Part shown: one piece after another, positions 1-9,756 of the stretch
Layout of the letters: each line of letters opens with the position of its first letter
How positions within the stretch are numbered: the first letter of the stretch is position 1
Source of the DNA: Serilophus lunatus
Taxonomy: Eukaryota > Chordata > Aves > Passeriformes > Eurylaimidae
Assembly (NCBI GenBank): GCA_013399895.1
Contig: VXBA01006145.1
Coordinates: 62,852-126,851, forward strand
Reading direction: 5' to 3'
DNA: 64,000 nt
The notes under the pieces: model-generated
The model's input: the letters and a program-made list of their open reading frames with translations, nothing else
Told to the model about the DNA's origin: nothing
The model's database searches: none
Position numbers and translations under genes: made by a program

Positions 1-1956
1 CAGTGCCACCTCTGTGTTTTCACTGAAGCGTAGAGTTTTCCACAGGTACCTAGAGGAGGAATTGTTTGGAGTTTTTTTGTTGTTGTAGGATGGAGGCAAA
101 AACTGTGTGTAGAAATACACTATTTAGCATATGATACCAGTGAACCATTTCTGCTTTGTGGAGTAAATTATGCTGAGGAATTCCTTCATCACACTATTCC
201 TCAGCTCTTCCTCTGGAATGTTTCCATTTGCTCCTCTGTAGCTGCCCAGTTAATGCTCTTATTGTCCAGAACCATCTAGTCAATTGGCTTCACTGGGAAT
301 TTTTTTAGAATTACAACTGTTGGACCAACAAATCTCTGTTGCATGGATGGTACGACTCTTTAACCACTTTCTATCTTAGAAAAGCTGAATAGTTTATACA
401 TAGACTGCTGGCCCCAGGTTCCAAATTGGGCATGCTTGTTCATTCTCTGTACATCTCTGCCTCTCTGGATGTAAGCAGACTGGTGACTGGACAAGGGGAT
501 TTGAGGGTTTGATCTAAATTCCTTTGCTTGAATCGGACATGTTTGTGCTGTGCCATTTCCCAAAACATTTTGGTTATGTTGATGGAGGTTTTAGAGTCTT
601 GGTTGGTTTGAATTCCGTCACAAAGAGTGAGTGTTGTGGCCATCCTTGTGGCTCCTTGTTGTCTTCTGTCAGAGATGTTCAAATAAATGGTTTCTGATTT
701 TAATACTGCCTGGTTTCTTAAGCCTTTGGCAACACCCTGAGACTAATTTATGGATCAAGTCCCTTACAAAGTGTTTCAAAACGAAGTTTATTGAATATAT
801 AAGTAACTGTATTAATAAACAAGTAAGCTGCTCAGCAGCTGGTGAGTTGGTTTTGGGATCACTTACTTTAATTCAGACACAAATTTTGCCTTAATTTCAC
901 CTGCAGTCCTTTCTATATATGTGTGTGTTTCACAAGCTTAAGGAAAACCACTAACCCTGAAGTTGTGTGGCAGGGTCTGTAGTGGGCTTCAAAAGTCTTT
1001 CATTCTCCCTTCTGTAGCTGAGAGGATTCTCAGCTTCTATGTGATTCTTCTTGTAAATATTAAGTGTAATTTGCGATGAGGGATGGACCTCTGAGGGTAT
1101 ATAAGGTAATAAGGTGGCTCTGGGATGACAAAAAAAGCAGAAGGATTGAAGGTTTGTCACAGTGGCCTGCTGCTGTCTGCTGGGGGAAAGCCAGCTGGAA
1201 ACAGCCTTGCTGTTGGTGTTACTGAGCATGCAAGGCAATTGCAGTGTTGGGAGTGGAAACAAAATTATTTAGCATTCCATTGGCACTTGTGGCTTTTAAG
1301 TCTGAGAAAGAGAGATAAACCAATCTTAACAAAAGTACTACAGTTCTGGTGTCACAGAGAATATCTCTTATCCTCGTGTTAACACAATGAGTGTTTCAGA
1401 AGTCACTGTGCATTAGGGGCGAAAAATCAATAATGTTGAACTGAAGATTTAGTCTTTGCTTTTAGAAATGTTTATCAGAATTTTTGAGACAAATTTTGAC
1501 TAGGGTAGAACAGAGTGGGTTTTCTGGATTTGTGGGATTTGATTTACTTTTTTGTGATGCCTGTGTCTACTTCTATTTATAGTTCAATTTAATGCAGAAA
1601 AAAAGGCAGTTCACTTTCATGATTCACCTGTTGCCGCTGCATTTTTCTGAACTGCAATATCTCTCCACAGTAGCAAACCTTATTTAGAGAGGAGCAGAGG
1701 GAGTACGTGCTTGGGGTATGGAGAGAGTACTTGAACTGTTCTCACTGTCTCCTGTGCACCTCTTTCACTGCCCATCACAAAGTATTAAAAGAAAAAAAAT
1801 CAGTATTTTGACACAGGAGGAATTTCTTTATCATTTTGACTTGATTTGAAGAAATAAAAGCAAAACCTTTATCTTGCAGGCCATATTACCACAAAGTATC
1901 TGGTAATGCGGATATTTTTTGTCAATAAAAAGAATAGCATTGAGGATAAAAGCAAA

Positions 1957-2105
1957 TCACAGAATCGCAGAACAGGTAAGCTTGGAAGGGACCACAGTGG
2001 AGGTCAACTGATCCAACCTCCCTACTCAGGCAGGGTCATCCTAGAGCACATGGCACAGGATTGTGTCCTTGAGATGCCTTGGTTCTTGAATAGCTTCTGA
2101 AAGGG
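1957..2105 (-). mobile_element. CR1 LINE 3'-end fragment
   Basis: On the + strand the block opens with CACAGAATCGCAGAA and a diverged form of the CR1 phrase for 'ttggaagggacc'. It then reads through 'gatccaacctccct' and 'gcagggtcatcctagagcac'. This is the reverse complement of the conserved avian CR1 3' end, whose terminal 8-bp repeat is ATTCTATG-like, so the element is inserted on the minus strand and is 5'-truncated. The match fades after about 2100, so the right boundary is approximate. It lies within the NSUN3 intron. Confidence 0.85.
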
Positions 2106-5100
2106 TTGGCATTTTTTATTCTGATGAGACATTAACTTGTATATTGAGCAGGAATACATCTTAGCTGCCAAAAGATGGCACTGTTGAAGTGTTGTATTAT
2201 TATTAAATTGCCCTAAAAATATGTAATCTTTTTATTTTAACAGTGAAAATAGCTGAGTGATTAACATAATTAATACTGACCCTTCCAATGGCATGCAACA
2301 TAAACCCAAGCACAGGAGGAGTAGGCTGGACATGCAGGTGATAGGTATAGTATGAAATATATAAATTTTTCTTGCCCATTTTTAAAAGGATGTTTGAGAC
2401 ACCAAGACTTTTAGAATAAAAAAAAGTCACTTATCGTGTCTAATTTTCTGTAAGTGAAAATAAATCCTCTTTTTACATTCTGGCGAACTACATTTTAGTC
2501 ACATATAAGAGGTTTTTTGGGTTTAAAATTGTCATGTGGCTTTAGCTTGGTCCTTTATTTCTTTGAGAGATTAAACAGTAATGCTGCTCTGTTTTCCCTA
2601 ATTTAGTAAATCTCAAGAAATGAACTAAAGAAGCTTTAAAATAATTTTTTTCTTTAAAAAGTCTTACCCATTACTCCTGTAATACAGAAGGTTAGAATAG
2701 ATTCATGCATCTTTTGTACTTCTGACCTCCATAGTACAATATATGCCATTGAACTTGTACCCAGAGACACACCTTGCAAAAATATAATGTATTGGTAATA
2801 CTTCAGGGGGGTTTGGGTGCTTTTTTTTGTTATTGTTGTAAAACCTAATTTAGAATGAGGAGGGGAGCAATCTGCATGTGTTAACTTGTTTTACAGAACT
2901 TCCTGAATGGGACTGGCATCAGCCACCCTTGTGTTTGGATTGCAGATGTGTCTTCTGCTAAAGCATTTAAGATTTAAACATTAAAGATTTAAGGGTGAAT
3001 TTGGTGTCTATAAAGTGATAATGGAAGGAGTTCAAAGCAAGCGTGGAGAAGCATCAGGAAGTTTCTGTAGAATGATGTGCCAGTGAATCTTACTGTATCT
3101 TGTAGATTTCTACCTATTGTACTTCCAAGCTTTTGATGATTAGAAAATGTCATTAAAATTTCAAACTATTTGATATCACTAAAGCCTCCTAAGCTGTAAT
3201 ATGCTGATATGTACTAAAGTTGTGTTAAGCACCCCAGAAAAGAGCTTTTTTTAAATTTTTAGTTTAGCATGCTATGTTGCCTTGTAACCAACATGCAACC
3301 GTACTTGCAGTTCTGTAACGTAACTACTTTTTTGGCATCCTCTTTTATATCATCTCCTGAGAGAATTAACCTTGGAGGTCTTGTATACAGGCCTTACCTA
3401 ATGAATAGGGCTTGCTAATGGATTGTCATGCATATCACTGATTTTAATCTTTTCTGCTATGCCTTGACTATCTTATGGCACTGCAACAGTCACCTCACAC
3501 TTCTGCAGTGGTACAGTATGATAGCATGCAAACACTTGGGTTACACACATCAGCTGCCAACAGTGCAGCTGCTTCTTCAGGGTCTTGATTGCAAGTACCA
3601 AGGGATTGTGTTACTGAAGCAAAAATGGTTGCAGGGAAAGGTGAGCGAGTCGTGAGGCTCCAGAAAAGGTTTCCAGTGCTTTTAATGTGTGTTTTTATGT
3701 TTCTGCATATGAAGCTTGAAACCTTGCAGTATTCATGGCTGTAAACATGTACAATTCATTATGGTAAATACATGTATAATTGTCAACATATATAGTAATT
3801 AGCATATATTCTTAGATAATTCTTGGTGCAGTTATAGTTGCAGTGGTGGGTTCTGCTACATGTCTCTAAGTTATGCTTCATCTCCAACCTGTGCCTGGGC
3901 TGAGCTTGTTTCACTCCATTGATTAAGACTAGCTTCCTAAATTTATTTGAACAGATTCTCTTACAAATGAATTTCCTGTGATGCTCATGACAAGGGGACC
4001 AGAATCCCCGAATCTGCTCGCCCAGTGCAGTATCTCCCTGTGACTTTGAGCCTAGCACTTCTTCACTTTGAATTTTGCAGCTCAGTGCAGGTTTATCAAA
4101 AGCCAAGCACAGCTTAATCAGGGATGGCAGTCAGTTGACTTTGAGCACAGGCACTGAAACAACTGTTGCTCGAGTTGACAAGATGGATAGATACATTGAT
4201 TAACCTTGCAGCGTAAAGTAGATATTGTAATTCATGATTTAAGTTCAAAATAAAGATAGCTGCACTGAGCAAGCTGACCTTTTTGGGTCATGGGCCAGTG
4301 ATGATTCACAAGCTCAGGACACTTGGACTTAAGGGATTTTGATGTGAGATTTCCAAGTTTTCATTCAGAGGCTTGTGCTGCTCTGTCCTCTGATGGACTT
4401 AGTTGTAAGAGCATACTACCTTTGAAAATGTTGTCTTGAGTGGTTGTTACTTTATAAGTAGGAAAAGGACACTTAGCAAGTGTCCAGGCTTTTAACCCTG
4501 CAAGCAATAGCTACATCTACTTTTTTGGCATATAGCTTTATCTTTTACCTTTTTTCACTTTTACATGACAAAAATACTTTCTCACTTGTCTAAACACTTG
4601 TGTAGTACCTGCCTTATAGGTAGGTAAGCAGTTGCTATTTTCTGCTTCTATGAGTAAAATTATCAGTTATGGTAAAAGTACATCTTGATTGTCACATCAA
4701 AACATTTTCAAGCTAGTTAGCTGCCCTCTCATGGCTTGGCACTTTAACATACATGAAAAAGGAGGAAATTCTGTCAAAAATGAGTTATGTGGGTGGATTC
4801 TGATAACAGTATGAAGATCAGCTCAACTTTATGAGAGCCTGTTTAGAATTCAGCCTTGTTTACTTTGAGTTCTGATGTGAAAGCTAGAAAATGAGATCTG
4901 TTACATGGGGAAAAAATGCTTTTAGATATCCCAGAGTGGGTATGAGGTCGAGAGACCATGCATCAGTGTGCAGCTCTCTGACTGGCTTTTCATTCATGAG
5001 AAGGGAAGGTTGCATATTTCTGCTCTGCTTCACAGTATTTACTTTATATGTGGTTCCTCAGGCAGACCAGAGAGCAGCAGCCTAAGTCCTGCCCATTTAA

Positions 5101-5609
5101 ATGGACAGCTTGGAGTGGAGACAGCTTGGGCCAAGAGGCCCAGCACTGCTGCTTTTGAAGCCCTCTAAAGGAGTATGTGTGTTGGGATGCCGAGAGGAAG
5201 GAGGATGGATATGTGGAGCTGGGCAATTGAAATGCATGCTGGCAACTGCAGAATTTTAGCAAATAAGATCTAGAAGGGACCTGCTCTCTTTTACTGTCTC
5301 AAGGTGGCAGTATAAATGTTATGCTATACCAACCTCTGACAGAAACATTCTTAAACATTTTTGCAGGCTTTCGAAAGCTACTCAGAGGTGTGAGGTAAGC
5401 TTGCAGTTTGGTGATAGGTTTAACTAATTTTCAAAGTATTCTAGAATGAGTCCGCTAGGCCTAGTTACATTGAAAATATTTAGACTACCTAAATGCAGTG
5501 TAACCTGTGTTTTACCTATAACAGACTGAGCTTGAACAGCTCACTCACTTAGGCTTAATATCCTAGCCATCTGCTCACTCTCCATCTTTTTGCTGAAGAC
5601 TGATACAGC

Positions 5610-5728
5610 AGAGGCATCAAACACTTATTTTTATTACAGCATCATCAGTTGAGAGAGCTCTGTTCTTTTATTCCACCTAAAATGGGAAAAGCATAGACTT
5701 CAGTAAAATATGTACTTGGCTTGCTGGT
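5610..5728. repeat. 119-bp direct repeat, left copy (contig-end overlap)
   Basis: Positions 5610-5728 are identical base for base to 6049-6167 (offset 439). After this copy the sequence enters an antisense LTR. After the other copy it continues into ordinary intron (TAACAGAACC...). The second copy begins immediately after the single N at 6048. Perfect identity, together with the N, points to two assembly contigs or haplotypes covering the same locus rather than an old duplication. Confidence 0.93.
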
Positions 5729-6047
5729 GTGGTGGTTTAAGCACCACAATATTAACTAGGGGGCACTCTTAGTAATGACGAGAAGAATGACAGAATGTGA
5801 CAACAGCGAAACACTTTATTTGTCTGGAGCTCAAAGAAAACACAGTTTAGGGAACCCCAGACTCAACACATAAAAACAAGCACCCAGCAAAACCACAAAA
5901 GGAAAAAACCAAGAAAAAAGGAATAAGGGAACTGCTTTCAAAGGCCAGCCAAACTGGCCACAGAGAGGCAGTGGAAAAGGAAGAGCCACTTTCTCTTTCT
6001 TCTGGAATCTCTGAAAAAAACAACAACACAGTGAAAGGTTCTCCCCC
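5728..6047 (-). mobile_element. Endogenous retrovirus LTR, partial, antisense
   Basis: The + strand starts TGTGGTGGTTTAAGCACC, the same kind of end seen in a widespread family of avian LTRs. On the minus strand an AATAAA lies about 90 bp before the terminus, which ends ...CCACCACA. That fits an R-U5 segment with the canonical CA end, so the element is in minus orientation and its 3' terminus is at 5728. The other end is cut off by the N at 6048, so U3 and any internal region are missing. A minus-strand open stretch across 5847-6059 runs over the N and is not a credible gene. Element family and age are not determinable by eye. Confidence 0.65.
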
Positions 6048-6048
6048 N
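6048..6048. other. Single ambiguous base (N), likely scaffold join
   Basis: This is the only N in the window. It sits exactly between the truncated LTR and the second copy of the 119-bp repeat, which suggests a collapsed or minimal gap rather than a base-calling problem. Confidence 0.9.
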
Positions 6049-6167
6049 AGAGGCATCAAACACTTATTTTTATTACAGCATCATCAGTTGAGAGAGCTCT
6101 GTTCTTTTATTCCACCTAAAATGGGAAAAGCATAGACTTCAGTAAAATATGTACTTGGCTTGCTGGT
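6049..6167. repeat. 119-bp direct repeat, right copy
   Basis: This copy is identical to 5610-5728 and starts right after the N. Beyond 6167 it continues into sequence that has the appearance of the uninterrupted (LTR-free) locus. Confidence 0.93.
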
Positions 6168-7883
6168 TAACAGAACCAAGACTCACAAAGGAAATAAGCA
6201 AGGTAATATGTATACTCCCAAGAGGAGCAGATTTGATGTAATGCACAGGAGTTTTCACCTCTCTGAAACAGTCATTTGTTCTGGTGTTTCCATATTATTT
6301 TGAACAGAACTTTCAGAGTAGCTTTGATCTGCGATCGGCTTTGATCCTACATGAAACTTTTCTTTATTGATTCTATTCCTGAAAAGTCACAGTTCTGTTA
6401 AAAGGGCTTATCTTTTTCGCCCTTGTATTTTCTTCTTCCCTTTCTCAATGATTTTTCTTAAGAAATCACCCTTAGGAAGTCCTCAGCTTGTCTCTGGAGG
6501 AATTGCAGTTTTGATGGCATTGTGTTGGTTTTTCTGGGCTTGGAATCAGACTGTCTGCATATGGAGGCTGCTCACCTCATCTGGTTTGAGGAGATTTTTT
6601 TTTTCTTTTTGTTCTTTTTATTTTTCCCAGTATATTTTTTGTGGGGGATGTGAACACAGAATTGTCAGTAATACCTACGATTATTCAGTCTCCAGACAGT
6701 GTAACTGTTTGTGTCGTGATCCATGCTTCCAGTGTCTGCCCTGCCCTCTTGCATCTGCTAAATTTCCAGTGAGTCACTTGCAGTCCTCTCAGACTTCACC
6801 TTTGTTGCGTCTCTGATATTTATAAGCTGAGCAATACTATTCATCTGTTCAGATTCTCTTGTTTTTAACCAAAAGAAATCTTATTGAGGAAACAATTGTA
6901 TTTTAAGGTGGTATTTGCTTCAGCCCAATAGTATGCCTTTGAATATTAGCTTACAGTTCAGTCTTTGAGCCATATGTCCTTCAAGGCTCTAAAAATACGT
7001 GATTTCATGAGTATATTTTGAGAGACTGTTTTCATAGCAAATGAACCTTTAGTGGAGCTTCCTCTCTTAGTAATGTGGCAATATCAAGTTTTGAAGTATG
7101 TTCTTCTGTGGTGCAAGATTTTGGATTTTCTTCCTTACTCTCTCAATTTACAGTAGGTGAATATGGCTTGTATATCTCATTTCTATACTCTCATAGTTTA
7201 TATTTTATATGTCTGAATAAGGACTTTGCAGATCTGCTTTAATGGAAAGTAAGAAGGTTGTTAAAACTCAGTTTCTGTTTTCTCCATCCACCAGTAGTTA
7301 TGAGGTTTTCAAGCTTTAAACCACTATTTTGCCTTTGTTTAGTCAAAACTTGTCAACAGGTTAATAGGTGAAGGGCACGTAAACAATACATCAGATTGAA
7401 AATCAGATTGAAAAGGAGTGGCTCAGTGAAACACCCAAGTCCTCTTACCTGTTAAATTTCAGAATTTGCAGAAATGTTTGTAAAATTACAGCCCAGTAAT
7501 TCGTTCAGGCTATTACTGCAACTGTACATTCTGATACTTGTTCACTCAAGCAAATATGTATCACTTTTGATGTGCTGTAACCCATTTTGTATGCACAGTT
7601 GCAGCATTTTCACAGCAGTGCTGAGCATGTGAATGTTTGATGTATATTCTGCAACTCTGAACGGATGTTGCTTTTTACTTGTCACTGTTGTGTAAAAAAA
7701 TACCTTCAGTTAACTGACAATACAATAATAAATGAGATAACAAAATTGTGTTGCAGGTAGTCTCCTGAACTGTCAATTATATACTGTTAAGACATTTTCA
7801 TAATGTTATTTTTGTCATATTTATTTGTACTCTAGATTTATAAGTCTTTACACCTTCTCCCACGCCAGTATTTCACTTCTTGT

Positions 7884-7923
7884 GTTGATCTTTTTTTTCC
7901 TTTTTCTTTTTTGTTATCTGCAG
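7884..7923 (+). other. NSUN3: Splice acceptor of NSUN3 terminal exon
   Basis: A pyrimidine tract dominated by T (about 7889-7915) is followed by TTATCTGCAG ending at 7923. This is a strong vertebrate U2-type 3' splice site. The first exon base completes a split codon (two bases in the previous exon, one here), as expected for an Arg before the Ser-Ala of NSUN3. Confidence 0.9.
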
Positions 7924-8185
7924 GTCTGCTATGAAAGCCTTGCGTCCTGGTGGATCGTTGGTCTATTCCACGTGCACTCTTTCAAAGGCAGAAAACAGCG
8001 ACGTAATAAACCTCATTCTAAGCTCCTGCAGTAATGTTATGCCTGTAGATATAAGTGAAATGGCCAAAGGTGTTTCTCAGGAATTCACTTTTCTTGGTGG
8101 TATGCAACAGCATGAACTTCTGGTTCTCCCAGAGAAAGGGAGAGCATGGGGTCCAATGTATGTGGCTAAACTGAAGAAAATGTAG
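7924..8185 (+). CDS. NSUN3: NSUN3 terminal coding exon (mitochondrial tRNA-Met m5C34 methyltransferase, C-terminus)
   Basis: NSUN3 is a mitochondrial SAM-dependent enzyme that methylates C34 in the anticodon of mt-tRNA-Met; ALKBH1 then oxidises the product to 5-formylcytosine, needed for AUA decoding. The exon encodes about 86 residues plus the last base of a split codon and ends at TAG 8183-8185. Near its start it carries ALRPGGSLVYSTCTLSKAEN, the family's motif VI. The Cys codon at 7973-7975 is the expected catalytic nucleophile. It ends in GPMYVAKLKK followed by Met. From family knowledge this matches NSUN3 better than NSUN4, because of the SKAEN context and the VAKLKK tail. The human protein runs several residues further after that tail. 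The frame is intact, so a processed pseudogene is unlikely, and the intronic acceptor also argues against one. The first Met (7931) is internal, not a start. The substrate-binding and motif IV exons lie upstream of the window. Confidence 0.94.
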
Positions 8186-8374
8186 TCCACCTGATGCCTG
8201 TTGGTTTTTTTGTAAGGAATATGTGATAAACTAATAGTGATTTAGAATATCTCTGTGAATATGTATTACATTCTAAATATACTGTAGTTAGAATACAGTA
8301 TGTGAACATGCCCAAAGCAACTTAGAGCATCATAGTTTTGTATCAGCTGCTGCCTAATACAAAGGAAGCTAGAA

Positions 8375-8380
8375 ATTAAA
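8375..8380 (+). terminator. NSUN3: Alternative poly(A) signal ATTAAA
   Basis: This is the commonest variant hexamer, about 190 bases after the stop. A GT-rich stretch (about 8415-8432) lies downstream. Use is unproven. Confidence 0.4.
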
Positions 8381-8584
8381 CTTATTTTAGCTTGAAATAC
8401 TGAATGTATCTTCTAATGTGGACTTGTGGCCCTCTATGAAGCCCTTATGAAGTCAAAGGAGCTTTGTATGATTTTTAAGGTGAGATTTCTATTCTAGAAT
8501 AGAGGCCTAATGTGGTAAAATTTTGCACTGGTTTTTGGTTTTGCTTTTTATTTACAAATTTGGTTTTAATACAGTATGTTTTTA

Positions 8585-8590
8585 AATAAA
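8585..8590 (+). terminator. NSUN3: Poly(A) signal AATAAA
   Basis: This is a canonical hexamer about 400 bases after the NSUN3 stop codon. T- and GT-rich sequence follows around 8625-8680, which could serve as the downstream element. Confidence 0.6.
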
Positions 8591-8612
8591 TGGTTTTAAT
8601 GGTCTGAAGTCA

Positions 8613-9508
8613 CAGAAATCCTGTATTCTCTATAAACACATCTAGAAATCTGTGTTTCTCTCCGATTTGTGTGTAGAGTCTGTCATCTTAAATGCTGACT
8701 ATTCCAAGCACTGGCAAAACAGGTTTCATATTTGCAAAGTTGTTTACTGATTAAAAGCTGTCTTTTGTCTACACTTGCAAAGGTCAGCAGCTACATCAAT
8801 GCCAACTTTTAAATTTTTTAATATTTTTATATTTTTTAGCTTAAAAAAATATAAATTGAAAGAGTTACATTGAAATGCCCTTAAAAGGGTAGATTTAGTT
8901 GTGTTTAACTTTGGTACTCAATTTGTGACAGTGTGCAGCATATCTAGGTAGTCTCTAGAGCACATATTTGAAATAGCAGCATAATAATTAATAACCACAA
9001 TAACAGCACAGTGTTCAGTTTTGTTACATGATTACAGTCCTGAAGAGCAAAACAGGCCATCTGGAGAAGTGAGCTAAGAAATGTTACGTGAGTTTGTGAT
9101 GTCCTGTCAGTGGTATGTCAGACCAGTGAGAACATGCACTGATGATATTGTTTGCCCTTCATTCTGCTGCACAAACATATAGGTAAATACATAGTGCACA
9201 TGTTATGCATATGTACATGCAAACTGTTTTCCTATGTATTACCTGTGGATTAGGTGTAAAAATTTCTGATCCAGCAGTGCTTGAATCACACTTATGAGTG
9301 GATCATGTAACAGTGTATATATTACATGCTTGTCTTCAAGCAAAATGAAGCCTTTTCATTCCTCTCTGAACAAAAGGTTCTTTCCCAGACAGAAGGTTAT
9401 AATTGTTGCATTTAAGAATGGTGTTTTTTTAAAGGACAGAGGGAGATGAGTTGCTCATGTGGAAAAAAGCGTGTGTGATACTGTACATTTATGTATTTCT
9501 TTGTACCT
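8613..9508. other. Intergenic, nothing recognised
   Basis: AT-rich sequence downstream of NSUN3 with short A/T tracts near 8810-8860. I find no exon-like block, repeat or RNA gene. Confidence 0.6.
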
Positions 9509-9756
9509 CAGAATGATTTGGGTTGGAAGGGACCTTAAAGATCATCCAGTTCCAGCTTCCCTGCTGTGGACAGGAATACCTTCCACTAGACCAGGTTGCT
9601 CAAAGCCCTGTCCAACCTTGCCTTAAACACTTCCAGGGATGGGGCATCCAAAACTTCTCTGGGCAACCTGGTACAGTGTCTCATTACCCTCATCATAAAG
9701 AATGTCTTCCTAAAATGTAATCCAAATCTATCCTTCTTCAGTTTAAAGACATTTCA
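9509..9756 (-). mobile_element. CR1 LINE 3'-end fragment
   Basis: The + strand reads CAGAATGATTTGGGTTGG, then AAGGGACCTTAAAGATCATC. It continues through the CR1-typical stretches for 'accaggttgctcaaagccc', 'cacttccagggatggggcatcc' and 'cttcctaaaatgtaatccaaatctatcc'. This is the reverse complement of the avian CR1 3' region and the clearest single CR1 in the window. The terminal 8-bp repeat is reduced to about one copy at the left end. Confidence 0.93.

Larger units (their letters stand above)
1..7923 (+). other. NSUN3: NSUN3 last intron (3' part; starts before the window)
   Basis: This stretch lies directly upstream of the NSUN3 terminal exon and ends in a strong splice acceptor. I looked for the preceding NSUN3 exons, which should encode the SAM-binding Ala-Pro-Gly-Gly motif and the motif IV Asp-Ala-Pro-Cys, and found neither on the + strand. 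The last intron is therefore probably longer than 7.9 kb, with the other exons outside the window. Inside it are a CR1 fragment near 2 kb and the duplicated block plus partial LTR at 5610-6167. A small 12-bp direct repeat (ATCAGATTGAAA) sits near 7390-7415. Elsewhere (1-1956, 2110-5609, 6168-7883) I see ordinary AT-rich intronic sequence with no exon or repeat that I recognise. The intron assignment is an inference from the downstream exon. Confidence 0.8.
8186..8612 (+). other. NSUN3: NSUN3 3' UTR (inferred)
   Basis: AT-rich sequence follows the stop codon and runs to a canonical AATAAA at 8585-8590. An earlier ATTAAA at 8375-8380 has a GT-rich stretch about 35-50 bases downstream and may give a shorter transcript. 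The 3' end is placed 10-25 bases after AATAAA by convention, so it is approximate. Confidence 0.65.

Noticed and set aside
5847..6059. Minus-strand frame across the LTR fragment
   Set aside because: It spans the N and the artificial contig join, so the translated product does not exist as written.
6367..6816. 149-codon + strand open frame, the longest in the window
   Set aside because: It is Phe-, Ser- and Cys-rich, dominated by T-runs, with no recognisable domain or splice sites. It starts shortly after the assembly join in an intron, so I treat it as chance.
1..7883. Other NSUN3 exons within the window
   Set aside because: I searched the + strand for the SAM-binding and Asp-Ala-Pro-Cys motif codons and found none. 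The remaining exons are presumably upstream of base 1.
7825..8034. Frame overlapping the NSUN3 exon in another reading phase
   Set aside because: It runs across the polypyrimidine tract of the splice acceptor and is a shadow of the real exon in a different frame.
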